Below, piece by piece: positions 33,880 through 45,221 of a stretch of DNA of 64,000 nt. Under the pieces are notes generated by a model, which saw only the letters and a list, made by a program, of their open reading frames with translations, searched no databases and was not told where the DNA came from. The translations under genes and the position numbers were made by a program. Numbering within the stretch: position 1 is the stretch's first letter; the number at the start of each line of letters is the position of its first letter. The stretch comes from Mauremys mutica (lineage: Eukaryota; Chordata; Testudines; Geoemydidae): positions 305,740,781-305,804,780 of the forward strand of contig NC_059072.1 in the NCBI RefSeq assembly GCF_020497125.1. The letters run 5' to 3'.

Positions 33880-34320
33880 GTGACAGCGCGGACGCCACAG
33901 CACTGCAAGCAAGGAGCCCGCTGCGATCATCGCCGTTTTCTCCTCCTCGCACTTTATCGTCCACCTCTTCCACAGTCAGCTGATGAGAAATTGGGCTACT
34001 TTTCAATGGTGCTGCAAGCACTGGGGGACCATAGGGGACGTTTTGCAAACATCAACGTCGGATGGCCGGGCAAGGTTCATGATGCGTGTGTTTTCAGGAA
34101 CTGTGGGCTGCTCAGACGCCTGCAGGAAGGTAGAACACGAAATAACTGTTGTGGATGAGCAGATTCCTAAAGTCATCCTCGGGGACCCAGCCTGCCCGCT
34201 AATGCACTTGCTCATGAAGCCCTATACAGGCACCTGGGACAGCGACAAGGAACTCTTCAAATACCAGCGAGCAGCGTGACCTGTGACTGTTCAGTTTCTT
34301 TACAGAGAAGCTGAACCTGC
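33880..34320 (+). pseudogene. Transposase remnant of Harbinger copy 2
   Basis: Relative to the intact protein at 15617-16900, one deletion removes about residues 32-229 (including the helix-turn-helix and the first catalytic Asp) and a second removes about residues 325-421 (including the catalytic Glu). What remains is the block 'GYFSMVLQALGDHRGRF' to 'YTGTWDSDKELFKYQ', with the middle Asp in 'LGDPA'. The start codon is lost (ACCATGG has become GCAAGG). A further small deletion near 34130, absent from copy 3, shifts the frame. No nuclease activity is possible. Confidence 0.88.
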
Positions 34321-34895
34321 CCCTGTTTCTTTACCCACTGACTGTTGACTCTCCTCTTCGGTTACATACCCCGTTCACCCCGTTTCCCCCACTTCCAACA
34401 CACGTGTAAAAATAAAATACATGTCCCATTGTTACTGAAGAAAGGTTTCTTTATTCATGACTTTGCGTTAAAGGGTTGAAACTGGGAGGCAGACTGTGCT
34501 GGGTAGGGTGTGCGGTGATGTAAAGACCGCCTCTAAACTCAACGAATGACAGGCTCCTGCTCCTAGAGCGGTCCGCAGTGCCGGAATGCTTCTTTCAACG
34601 GAGCCTGCCATCCCTCTTTTTCTAATTCTGTGTGCGGGGGGATATGTGACCTTGTGGCGGAGGAGTACGGATACAGATTCCTCTGCTGCGTGACTCAGCG
34701 GTCCAGGACAAGGACCGCTGTATAAGATCTGTAACCGCCCTCCCCCGCTACAAAGTCACATCCCCCCCGCCCACACAGAACCTGGAAACCACCTCCCATA
34801 CCGACCATGGTGCCTACTGACTGCACTGTGTGTGTGACCCGCTGCTGATTCTGCCCCCGTGTCTGTACCCTGGGAAAGGTGACTGTCCTATGCAA

Positions 34896-35521
34896 TTAAC
34901 AACCCCCTTCCCCACGCCCCCCATTCAAACACAGTCTTCTTTGAAAAAACATGACGGAAACAGTAATTAACAGCAAAGTATTTTTATTACTTAAGTAGAC
35001 ACTTAGGGGATGGAACTGGGATTGGGACTTGTGTGAGTCTGGAAGGGAACGACTTCTGCAAATGTAGGGTATGAGAGCTTCTGGGTACTTGAGCACTCTG
35101 CTGGGGTGCAGTGACAGTTTACACGGCCTCTGGCGCCCCTCCTTCTGGTTATTTTGGGTGAGGGGGGTATGGGACTTTGTGGCGGGGGAGGGCGGTTGCA
35201 GATACACTGCAGGGGGGCTCTGTCCTCCTCGGTCCTGCAGAACATCCACAAGGCGCCTGAGCGTGTCCGTTTGCTCCCTCACTAGTCCAAACATTGTTTG
35301 AGTCGCCTGCTTGTCTTCCTCACGCCACCTCTCCTCCCGTTCGCTGTGTGAGCGCTGGTACAGAGAGACGGTCTCCCTCCACTGGCTCTGCTGGTCCGCC
35401 TCGGCTAGGTAGCAGCCCATACGTTCATCGAACATCTTGTCCCTTGTCTTTTTCTTTCTCCGCCTAATCTTTGCCAGCGTCTGCGAGGGGGATGCTGTGG
35501 CAGGTCTGGAGACAGTGGAAG
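34896..35521 (-). pseudogene. Harbinger ORF2 exon 2 (coiled coil), copy 2
   Basis: The minus-strand exon begins after the acceptor CATCTCACAG at 35522-35523 and opens with a basic segment ('KIRRRKKKTRDKMF', nuclear-signal-like). It is followed by a coiled coil ('SQWRETVSLYQRSHSEREER' to 'TDTLRRLVDVLQD') and a Pro-rich tail. The donor of exon 1 is after 37459 with one base of a codon left over, and this exon supplies two, so the joint is in frame; copy 3 shows the same phase. A poly(A)-like AATAAA lies at 34983-34988 on this strand. The exon itself is open, but exon 1 is broken. It probably mediates oligomerisation or transposase contact. Confidence 0.65.
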
Positions 35522-35859
35522 CTGTGAGATGGGAAACAGGGAGTGAATTCCTTGCAAAGAGTCATTTTTGCGAACAATTAATTGAGTCTAGGCTGTCTCT
35601 GTGAATTCTGGGTTGAGACCCCTGTGCCTGCTGGGGCAGAAATAATTTTCGCGGTGGATTCTGGGTAAATGTCGCCAGTCATTCCTTCCTCCGGGAAAGC
35701 AACGGCAGACAATCATTTCAAGCCCGTTTTCCCAGAATTGCCCTGGCATACGCCATAGCGTGGCAACCATGGACACTGTTTTGCCTTTTGTGTATGTCAC
35801 CGTATGTGTACTAGATGCCGCTGACAGAGGCGGGCCAGCAGCGCTACACAGCAGCATGC

Positions 35860-37000
35860 TTTTGCTTTTGCATGACAGCAGAGATGGTTACCAGCCATAT
35901 TGTACCATCTACCATACCATAAATTGGTAATAAGATGGTAATAAGATGGGCATGGTTACCTGTCCTTTTGCACTGCACCATTTGCTGCTGTCATAAGTGC
36001 CCCCGGCCGAGCAGCCAGGGGCGCAAAAGCAAAAATTGGGAATGACTCCCTGAGTCAATCCCTCCTTTTTGGTATCTAAAAATAGAATCAGTCCTGCCTA
36101 GATTATGGGCAAGTGTACTAGAGAACCACTGTATCATAGAACCAGATAGCACAGCTGCTGTGTGTGCGATCCTGCATAAATTTGGAGATGTATGCTATTC
36201 ACAGGGGGTGCTCCTGCAACAACTCCACCTGTTCATTCCGGCCTTCCCACAGCCTTCCTGGGCCACCATACCATTGTCCCACCACTTGTGTGATGAAGTA
36301 ATAAAGAATGCAGGAATAAGACACAGTGACTTGTTTGTGAGAAATGAGTGGAAGGAAGCCTCCAGCTGCAATGATAGTCCAGGCAGGACATTAAGGAGTG
36401 TGGATGAAGGAGCCCATCATCCCTCTGCTAGTCCAGGGGCAATTCAATCTTTTCTTTACACAGGAAGGGTGGGGGCTGATGGAGCTCAGCCCCTTGTTGC
36501 AATGATGAGGACAGTTACCAGCCATATTGCACCATCTACGATGAAAAATTAGGGCCAGGCGCCCTTGATCGACCTCACAGATGCTAGTACGCATGGTTAC
36601 CAGTCCTTTTGCACTGCCCCATGTGCCAATAGGCTGATGATGAGGACGGATACCAGTCGTTTTGTACCATCAGCCATCCATAGCGTGGGGGGAGCAAGGA
36701 TGTTGGTGTTGAGTGCTGCACCATCGCGTCTATCTGCAGCATTCAGTAAAGATAGGGTGACATGTAAAAGAGTCAACAGAGGATTGTTTTCACTTCTGGT
36801 GGTGGGTGGGGTGTGTGCGCAAATTGCCGAACTATGCCCTGACCCACCGCAGACACTGTGTTTGACCCTAGAAGCATTTGGAGCTCATCCAAGAATGCAA
36901 ATACTTTTCGGAGACAGCAGGAACTGTGGGATACCTTGCGTCCTCATTCCCCCCTCCCTCCATGAGCGTCCATTATATTCTTTGGCTTTCCGTTACGCTC
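35860..37000. repeat. Internal repeated module with GGTTACCAG in copies 2 and 3
   Basis: A degenerate block (GGTTACCAG(C/T)C…TTG(C/T)ACCATC, sometimes followed by GCACTGC) recurs at about 35886, 35955, 36506, 36595 and 36645, and again in copy 3. It is absent from copy 1. No plausible coding function is seen. Confidence 0.45.
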
Positions 37001-37111
37001 GTCACGCAGCTGCGTGCTGAGTCTGTGCTATGCCGTCTGTCCGTGGATTTATTAAAAATACTTTGGACCAGGCGCACCATAACAGTAATTCCACTACTTA
37101 GATGCATGAGT

Positions 37112-37437
37112 CTCCTAGCGAGATCACCGTGAGGACGGGCACTGAAGGAGATAGAGAGCGCATGCTGCGTGAAATCTATCACGAACCACTGACCGATGCA
37201 GCCGTGCTCGGGGAGGCAATGCTCCCTGAATACCGCATGAAAGCCTCGCGCGGAAAAGGGTGCTATCACGGAGCACCCAATAAGGCAGCTCTCCCCAGGA
37301 ACCTCCTGCTGATGCTTATCGATTAACGGAAGGAGAGCTTCGTGGAGATCTCCCAGGAGGATTTCTGTTCTATCACCATATATAGAGAGACCTCCTTCTC
37401 ACACACTTCAGATTCCTGTTATATTAAGAATAAAAGT
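37112..37437 (+). pseudogene. Harbinger ORF3 last exon, copy 2
   Basis: The exon starts at GAGTCTCCT after a mutated acceptor (GATGCAT where copy 3 and copy 1 have GCAG). It reads 'ESPSEITVRTGTEGDRERML', then 'GAPNKAALPRNLLLMLID' and a stop TAA where copy 1 has a Tyr-Leu-Leu. An AATAAA follows at 37429-37434. The conserved core matches copy 1. The missing acceptor and early stop argue against function. Confidence 0.55.
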
Positions 37438-37458
37438 TAACATGGTTAAAGCACTTAC

Positions 37459-37984
37459 CGACTGCTCCTTCCCCTGATTCAGGATCCGGGTTCATGGCCG
37501 GGGAGGGTTGGTAGGGGATCTCCGTGACGGTGATGAATAGATCCTGGCTGTCGGGGAAACCAGCGTTGTAAGCGCTCTCGCCTGCCTCGTCCTCCACAAA
37601 CACTTCCTCATCTTCCCCGTCCGTGAACATCATCGAGGAACTGTCCGTCGACACTGTCCCATCATCAGAGTCCATGGTCACTGGTGGGGCAGTGGTGGCA
37701 GGCTCCGTAGCGTCCGTTTGCCGCTTTGATTTTTTGGTAGCCTTGTCTGGGGTCCTTGGTTTTCACGCGGCGATGCGTTGCATGACGGCTGTATCCTCTG
37801 TCTGGATCATGGCTTTGGAGACCTTCTCGTAGGTCTTTGCATTCCGTTTGTTGGAGCGCAGCTCCGAAAGCACAGACTCCTCGCCCCACACACCGATCAG
37901 ATCCAAGAGTTCCCGGTCAGTCTATGCCGGGTCCCTCTTTCTATTCAGAGATTACATGAACTCCTCTGCTGGAGAGCTCTGCAT
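37459..37984 (-). pseudogene. Harbinger ORF2 exon 1 (Myb/SANT), copy 2
   Basis: From the ATG at 37984 the frame meets an early TAA and then TAG at 37922-37924 in place of the first conserved Trp of the Myb domain. The middle of the domain is frameshifted, and the segment for 'FYEALHAILG' is deleted. The distal acidic part ('DSDDGTVSTDSSS', 'EDEEVFVEDEAGES', 'FPDSQDLFITVTEIP') is open to the donor GTAAGT after 37459. In copy 3 the TAG is in the same place. The gene cannot make a DNA-binding domain. Confidence 0.75.
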
Positions 37985-38708
37985 TGCTGCCGGTGCTGCT
38001 GAGCTCGCCCCGATGTCCAACCACGAAATGAGATTCTAACTGTCCAGAAAGGAAAAGGAATTCAAATTTTCCCAGGTCGTTTCCTGTGTGGCTGCTCAGA
38101 GCATCGAAGCTCGGACTGCTGTCCAGAGCGTCAACAGAGTGGTGCACTGTGGGATAGCTCCCAGAGCTACTAAGTTCGATTTGCATCCACACCTAGCCTA
38201 ATTCGAGCTAGCCATGTCGAATTTAGCGTTACTCCACCTGTCGGGGTGGAGTACCAAATTCGAACTAAAGAGCCCTCTAGTTCGAATTAAATGGCTTCCT
38301 GGTGTGGACGGTTGAGCGGTTAGTTCGAATTAACGCTGCTAAATTCGATTTAAAGTCCTAGTGTAGACCAGGCCTAAGGGGTCGCGAACATTTTGTGATT
38401 TTTCAATCCAGGAAGCTAAACACACAGTGTTGGCTCCAAAAATCCACTCTCTCTCTCTCCCCCTGCTCCCTGTCACACTAGACTCCACTCCACCCCCCTC
38501 TTTTGAAAAGCACGTTGCAGCCACTTGAATGCTGGGATAGCTGCCCATAATGCATCACTCCCAACAGCACTGGAAATGCTGCAAATGTGGCCACATACCA
38601 GCGCTGGTAGCTGTGAGTGTGGCCACACACCAGCGCTGTTCCTACACAGCTGGATGACCAGCGCTGCAAACCACCAGCGCTGCAAACCGTAAGTGTAGCC
38701 ATACCCTG

Positions 38709-39867
38709 ACCCCACTCCCCTGACCACACCTGTCAAATTTAACAACCACTTCATACTCTTTTGAAACCCATTTCACAGCCACTTGCACATAGGATACCAT
38801 CTGAACCTATACTTTCCCCTACCCATCATTTAATCCATACACTGCTCTCATATCCTACCTCACTACTGACAATATCCACAGCAAGAAGACCCCAATGCTC
38901 TGCTACTGACACAACCTACACAATTTTGTATTAAAATGATGCCAGCTGGAACCTCAGCCTGGCCCCTCTTTCTTTTGATAGCACATATGGGTACTCAGAC
39001 CCAGATCTCCACATATCACAATCACTGGTCCTCAAACTAATCCCCAAATCTCCTCAAATCACAATTACAGTTCTTCCAAGCTGCTCTAGTTTATTCCTCC
39101 AGCTGGGATGCATGCAGATAATTCCAGAGGATGAGTTAAGGTTTTGTGGGCATTTACCTTAACTCTGTATTTTCTGGTTTTTCAGAAGTTTGAGTTTTGC
39201 TGAAGTCAGCATTCTGGAAGGTCATGAGCAATCACTGGGCAATCTTAACTCCACATGAATGATTTTTTTGCCTTTTAATCATATGTAAAGTTATAAATAT
39301 GCCAGCTAAGTAATAACAAGGGATGAAATGTTCATTAATGTCAACCTATTTCAAAATGTTTTCTTGAATCAAAATTAGTTCAGTCTTAACAGCTTTCCTT
39401 GTTTTTGAAAAAAGACACTGTTGCACTGAATGCAGAAGCTGTTTCATTTAATTTGTTTTAATTGTGTTTTGTGCTTCTGAAGGAAATAGGATTATGTAAA
39501 TTGACAATCCATGGAAGGCAGTTCTTTAAACCAAGATTAATATACTAAAAGGATTTAACATGAAAAATGCAAAAACTGCTGCAAATCTTTAGTGAAAGAA
39601 AGAGGATTTTAGTTGTTTCATTTTAAAAAATTACGCAAAAGAAAACAAAATTAAATGCCTTTAAAGAGGCTAAATTTTAGATTAGATAGATAGATAGATA
39701 TTATTCTATGCACTAGCTCAACCCAAAGTTATGGGCTGGGTGCATTAATCACTTGGGGAAATTCTATGGCTTGTGTTATGCCAGAGGTTAGACTAAATGA
39801 TCCTAATGGTCTCTTCTGGCCTTTTACTCTTATTTTGCTTTAGACTTAGAAGACCACTAGAGGTGAC
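38709..39867. other. No gene recognised
   Basis: AT-rich spacer between Harbinger copies 2 and 3. It contains a (TAGA)n microsatellite at about 39676-39699 and no supported coding sequence. 32700-33040 is likewise featureless. Confidence 0.4.
39676..39699. repeat. (TAGA)n microsatellite
   Basis: Uninterrupted TAGA repeats, about five to six units. Confidence 0.9.
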
Positions 39868-40225
39868 TATGGCCTTGTCTACACTACAAGACTATTTCGA
39901 ATCAACTTAGTTCGAATTTGTGGATTCGACCTTATGAAGTCGAATTTGTGTATCCATACTAAATACACTAATTCGAATTTCTGAGTCCACATTCACGGGG
40001 CCAGCGTCGACTTTGGAAGCGGTGCACTGTGGGAAGCTATCCCACAGTTCCCGCAGTCCCCACTGCCCATTGGAATGCTGGGTAGAGCCCCCAATGCCTG
40101 CTGGGGGGAGAAATGTGTCGAGGGTGGTTTTGGGTAAGTGTCGTCATTGAACCGTCAATCACAACCTCCCTCCCTCCCTCCGTGAAAGCGCCTGCGGGCA
40201 ATCTGTTCGTGCACTTTTCTGGTCA

Positions 40226-40678
40226 GTGACAGCGCGGACGCCACAGCACTGCAAGCACGGAGCCCGCTGTGATCATCGCCGTTTTCTCCTCCTCGCACTT
40301 TATCGTCCACGTCTTCCACAGTCAGCTGCTGAGAAATTGGGCTACTTTTCAATGGTGCTGCAAGCACTGGGGGACCATAGGGGACGTTTTACAAACATCA
40401 ACGTCGGGTGGCCGGGCAAGGTTCATGATGCGTGTGTTTTCAGGAACTGTGGGCTGCTCAGACGCCTGCAGGAAGTTAGTTTCTTCCCGGACCACGAAAT
40501 AACTGTTGTGGATGTGCAGATGCCTATAGTCATCCTCGGGGACCCAGCCTGCCCGCTAATGCACTTGCTCATGAAGCCCTATACAGGCGCCTGGGACAGC
40601 GACAAGGAACTCTTCAAATACCAGCGAGCAGCGAGCAGCGTGACCTGTGACTGTTCAGTTTCTTTACAGAGAAGCTGA
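40226..40678 (+). pseudogene. Transposase remnant of Harbinger copy 3
   Basis: The same two deletions as copy 2, with the internal block better preserved: 'GYFSMVLQALGDHRGRF', 'INVGWPGKVHDACVFRNCGL' and 'VVDVQMPIVILGDPA' read in one frame. The original start is lost (ACGGAGCCC where copy 1 has ATGGAGCCC). An 8-bp tandem duplication GCGAGCAGC near 40625 shifts the end. First Asp and Glu of the catalytic triad are absent, so it is inactive. Confidence 0.88.
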
Positions 40679-41512
40679 ACCTGCCCCTGTTTCTTTACCC
40701 ACTGACTGTTGACTCTCCTCTTCGGTTACATACCCCGTTCACCCCGTTACCCCCACTTCCAGCACACGTGTAAAAATAAAATACATGTCCCATTATTACT
40801 TAACAAAGGTTTCTTTATTCATGACTTTTCGTGAAAGGGTTGAAACTGGGACGCAGGCTGTGCTGGGTAGGGTGTGCGGTGATGTAAAGACCGCCTCTAA
40901 ACTCAACGAATGACAGGCTCCTGCTCCTAGAGCGGTCCGCAGTGCCGGAAGGCTTCTTTCAACGGAGCCTGCCATCCCTCTTTATGGAATTCTGTGTGCG
41001 GGCGGATATGTGACCTTGTGGTGGAGGAGGACGGATACAGATTCCTCAGCTGCGTGACTCAGCGGTCCAGGACAAGGACCGCTGTATAAGATCTGTAACC
41101 GCCCTCCCCCGCTGCAAAGTCACATCTCCCCCGCCCACACAGATCCTGGAAACCACCTCCAAAAACCGACCAGGTTGCCTACTGACTGCACCGTGTGTGT
41201 GACCCGCTGCTGATCCTGCCCCCGTGTCTGTACCCTGGGAAAGGTGACTGTCCTATGCAATTAACCACCCCCTTCCCCACGCCCCCCATTCGAACACAGT
41301 CTTCTTTGAAAAAACATAACGGTAACAGTAATTAACAGCACTCATTTTTATTAATTAAGTAGACAGTTAGGGGATGGGACTGGGATTGGGACTACTGTGA
41401 GTCTGGAAGTGAAGGACTTCGGCAACTGTAGGGTATGAGAGCTTTTGGGTACTTGAGCACTGTGCTGTGGTGCAGTGACAGTATTCACGTCCCCGGCCGC
41501 CCCTCCTCCTGA

Positions 41513-41886
41513 TTATTTTCGGTGAGGGGGGTATGGGACTTTGTGGCGGGAGAGGGCGGTTGCAGATACACTGCAGGGGGGCTCTGTCCTCCTGCGGTCC
41601 TGCAGAACATCCACAAGGCGCCTGAGCGTGTCCGTTTGCTCCCTCACTAGTCCAAGCATTGTTTCAGTCACCTGCTTGTCTTCCTCACGCCACCTCTCCT
41701 CCCGTTTGCTGTGTGAGCGCTGGCCCAGAGAGACGGTCTCCCTCCACTGGCTCTGCTGGTCCGCCTCTGCTAGGTAGCAGCCCATACGTTCCTCGAACAT
41801 CTTGTCCCTTGTCTTTTTCTTTCGCCGCCTAATCTTCGCCAGCCTCTGCGAGGGGGATGCTGTGGCAGGTCTGGAGACAGTGGAAG
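41513..41886 (-). pseudogene. Harbinger ORF2 exon 2 (coiled coil), copy 3
   Basis: Equivalent to the exon at 34896-35521. The exon start is at 41886, preceded by an intact-looking acceptor. It includes 'SQWRETVSLGQRSHSKREER' and 'VREQTDTLRRLVDVLQDRR', then a shorter tail than in copy 2. The splice phase with the exon 1 donor after 43822 is compatible. Exon 1 is broken, so the gene is dead. Confidence 0.65.
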
Positions 41887-43471
41887 CTGTGAGATGGGAA
41901 ACAGGGAGTGAATTCCTTGCAAAGATACATTTTTGCGAACAATTAACTGAGTCTAAGCTGTCTCTGTGAATTCTGGGTTGAGACCCCTGTGCCTGCTGGG
42001 GCAGAAATCATTTTCGCGGTGGATTCTGGGTAAATGTCACCAGTCATTCCTTCCTCCGGGAAAGCAACGGCAGACAATCATTTCAAGCCCGTTTTCCCAG
42101 AATTGCCCTGGCATATGCCATAGCGTGGCAACCATGGACACTGTTTTGCCTTTTGTGTATGTCACCGTATGTGTACTAGATGCCGCTGACAGAGGCGGGC
42201 CAGCAGCGCTACACAGCAGCATGCTTTTGCTTTTGCATGACAGCAGAGATGGTTACCAGCCATATTGTACCATCAACCATACCATAAATTGGTAATAAGA
42301 TGGTAATAAGATGGGCATGGTTACCTGTCCTTTTGCACTGCACCATTTGCTGCTGTCATAAGTGCCCCTGGCCGAGCAGCCAGGGGCGCAAAAGCAAAAA
42401 TTGGGAATGACTCCCTGAGTCAATCCCTCCTTTTTGGTATCTAAAAATAGAATCAGTCCTGCCTAGATTATGGGCAAGTGTACTAGAGAACCACTGTATC
42501 ATAGAACCAGAGAGCACAGCTGCTCTGTGTCCGATCCTGCATAAATTATGAGCTGTATGCTATTCACAGGGGTGCTCCTGCAACAACACCACCTGTTCAT
42601 TCCGTTCTTACCCCAGCCTTCCTGGGCTACCATACCATTGTCCCCCCACTTGTGTGATGAAGTAATAAAGAATGCAGGAATAAGACACAGTGACTTGTTT
42701 GTGAGAAATGAGTGGAAGGAAGCCTCCAGCTGCAATGATAGTCCAGGCAGGACATTAAGGAGTGTGGATGAAGGAGCCCATCATCCCTGTGCTAGTCCAG
42801 GGGCAATCGAATCTTTTATTTACAATGAAGGGTGGGGGCTGATGGAGCTCAGCCCCCTGTTGCAATGATGAGGACAGTTACCAGCCATATTGCACCATCT
42901 GCCATCAAAAATTAGGGACAGGCGCCCTTAATCGACCTTACTGATGCAAGTCGCCATGGTTACCAGCCCTTTTGCACTGCCCCATGTGCCAATAGGCTGA
43001 TGATGAGGACGGATTTCCATCGTTTTGTACCATCAGCCATCCATAGCGTGGGGGGAGCAAGGATGTTGGTGTTGAGTGCTGCACCATCGTGTCTATCTGC
43101 AGCATTCAGTAAAGATAGGGTGACATGTAAAAGAGTCAACAGAGGATTGTTTTCACTTCTGGTGGTGGGTGGGGTGTGTGCGCAAATTGCCGAACTATGC
43201 CCTGACCCACCGCAGACACTGTGTTTGACCCTAGAAGCATTTGGAGCTCATCCAAGAATGCAAATACTTTTCGGAGACAGCAGGAACTGTGGGATACCTT
43301 GCGTCCTCATTCCCCCCTCCCTCCATGAGCGTCCATTATATTCTTTGGCTTTCCGTTACGCTCGTCACGCAGCTGCGTGCTGAGTCTGTGCTATGCCGTC
43401 TGTCCGTAGATTTTTTAAAAATACTTTGGACCAGGCGTAAAATTACAGTAATTACCCTAATTAGATGCAGG

Positions 43472-43800
43472 AGTCTCCGAGCGAGATCACCCTAAGGAGG
43501 GTCACTGAAGGAGATAGAGAGCGCATGCTGCGTGAAAGCTAGCACGAACCAGGGCCCGATACAGCCGTGCTCGGGGAGGCAGTGCTCCCTGAGTACCTCA
43601 TGAAAGCCTTGCGCGGAAAACTGTGCTACCACGGAGCACCCAATAAGGCAGCTCTCCTCAGGAACCTCCTGCTGATGCTTTTCGATTAACGCAAGGAGAG
43701 CTTCGTGGAGATCTCCAAGGATGATTTCTGTTCTATCCCCATATCTAGAGAGACCTCCTTTTCACACAGTTAAGATTCCTGTTATATTAAGAATAAAGGT
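43472..43800 (+). pseudogene. Harbinger ORF3 last exon, copy 3
   Basis: The acceptor GATGCAG is intact before GAGTCTCCGAGC. The frame reads 'ESPSEITLRRVTEGDRERML', is interrupted by a TAG, then continues into the conserved 'GAPNKAALLRNLLLML' block. Same family as 18636-18932. A poly(A)-like AATAAA occurs near 43790. Confidence 0.55.
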
Positions 43801-43821
43801 TAACATGGTTAAAGCACTTAC

Positions 43822-44345
43822 CGACTGCTCCTTCCCCTGATTCAGGGTTCGGGTTAATGGCCAGGGAGGGTTGTTGGGTGATCTCTGTGACGGTGATGAA
43901 TAGATCCTGGCTGTCGGGGAAACCAGCGTTGTAAGCGCTCTCACCTGTCTCGTCCTCCACAAACCCTTCCTCATCTTCCCCGTCCGCGAACATCACCGAG
44001 GAACTGGCCGTCGACACTGTCCCATCGTCAGAGTCCACGGTCACTGGTGGGGCAGTGGTGGCAGGCTCCGTAGCGTCCGTTTGCCGCTTTGATTTTTTGG
44101 TAGCCTTGTCTGGGGTCCTTGATTTTCACGCGGCGCTGCGTTGCATCCCGCCTGTATCCTCTGTCTCTCATGGCTTTGGAGACCTTCTCGTAGGTCTTCG
44201 CATTCCCTGTTTTGGAGCGCAGCTCCGAAAGCACAGACTCCTCGCCCCACACACCGATCAGATCGAAGAGTTCCCAGTCAGTCTATGCTGGGTCCCTCTT
44301 TCTATTCACAGATAACATGAACTCCTCTGCTGGAGCGCTCTGCAT
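43822..44345 (-). pseudogene. Harbinger ORF2 exon 1 (Myb/SANT), copy 3
   Basis: From the ATG at 44345, TAG at 44283-44285 replaces the first Myb Trp, exactly as in copy 2. Beyond it, 'VWGEESVLSELRSK' and 'YEKVSKAMRDRGYRRDATQR' read in frame, more intact than in copy 2, followed by the same deletion of the domain's last helix. The acidic linker ends at the donor GTAAGT after 43822. Confidence 0.75.
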
Positions 44346-44738
44346 CGTTGCAGGTGCTGCGGAGCTCGCCCCGATGTCCAGCCAGGACGTCAGATTCAAA
44401 GTGCCCAGACAGGAAAAGGAATTCAAATTTTCCCGGGTCATTTCCTGTGTGGCTGGTCAGAGAATCCAAGCTCGGACTGCTGTCCAGAGCGTCAACAGAG
44501 TGGTGCACTGTGGGATAGCTCCCGGAGCTACTAAGTTCGATTAGCATCCACACCTAGCCTAATTCGAGCTAGTCATGTCGAATTTAGCGCTACTCCACCT
44601 GTCGAGGTGGAGTACCAAATTCGAACTAAAGAGCCCTCTAGTTCGAATTAAATGGCTTCCTGGTGTGGACGGTTGAGCGGTTAGTTCGAATTAACGCTGC
44701 TAAATTCGAATTAAAGTCCTAGTGTAGACCAGGCCTAT

Positions 44739-45216
44739 GTCACTCTAGGCACCACTGCTAATTAAGAACCCAATCAATGGAAACCATAGAAAACCAAGAG
44801 CAACCCCACAAAATAGAGAGCAAAAGAAGCCATACAACACAAATAAAGATATCCCACTTACCCTAAACATCTCCACTCAAATAATTTTCCCCCTCAAAGG
44901 CTCCCGTGAAGTATAAGTCCTACAGAATCACAGACCTACAAATTCCAAATAAAATAGACATAACTTACATTTGTTAGAACTTTTAGTATACTGCAGAATT
45001 TGCAAAAACTGAATCAGTTAACAGATTTCTGGGGCCAAATTCTGCAGTATCTTACGGATTCTCTGGCCCAGTCTACATCATTGGTCAGACTCTGGTGGTG
45101 CAAAAGGCCCAGAGAGCTATCAGATAACCCAACCAGGCATAGAGCGAGCGTTACCAAGCCCACAGGTGGAATACTATGGCCAGGAAGGAGGCATAAAATG
45201 TAGCACACTCCAGAAA
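44739..45216. other. No gene recognised
   Basis: Short chance frames only, between Harbinger copy 3 and the LTR at 45222. Confidence 0.4.
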
Positions 45217-45221
45217 TCCCC

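Larger units (their letters stand above)
33525..38374 (+). mobile_element. Harbinger deletion derivative (copy 2), TSD TAA
   Basis: The 4,850-bp element has ends GGCCTTGTCTACACTACA and, complemented, GGCCTGGTCTACACTAGG, with TAA at 33522-33524 and 38375-38377. It retains remnants of all three Harbinger genes but with shared lesions: two transposase deletions, a Trp-to-stop change in ORF2, and a shortened ORF3. About 1.5 kb of extra sequence relative to copy 1 lies at about 35580-37090. Confidence 0.92.
33045..38708. mobile_element. hAT-like MITE split by Harbinger copy 2
   Basis: The left part (33045-33524) begins GAGGGTATGGCTACACT and is rich in CAGCGCTG. The right part (38378-38708) ends with the inverted form, AGTGTAGCCATACCCTG. 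Removing Harbinger copy 2 and one TAA joins the two halves. The 8-bp flanks do not match well, so the hAT assignment rests on the ends and on similarity to 26012-26301. Confidence 0.65.
39871..44735 (+). mobile_element. Harbinger deletion derivative (copy 3), TSD TAT
   Basis: The 4,865-bp element has the same ends as copy 2 and TAT at 39868-39870 and 44736-44738. It is very similar to copy 2 along its whole length and in the same orientation, 1.5 kb away. It shares the transposase deletions and the Trp-to-stop change in ORF2. Confidence 0.92.

Noticed and set aside
36160..37020. Open frames of 130-151 codons repeated in copies 2 and 3
   Set aside because: They are repeated only because the element is repeated. 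The frames differ in length between copies and lack recognisable domains.
33525..44735. Segmental duplication as the explanation of copies 2 and 3
   Set aside because: Similarity stops exactly at the transposon ends and the 3-bp duplications differ (TAA versus TAT).
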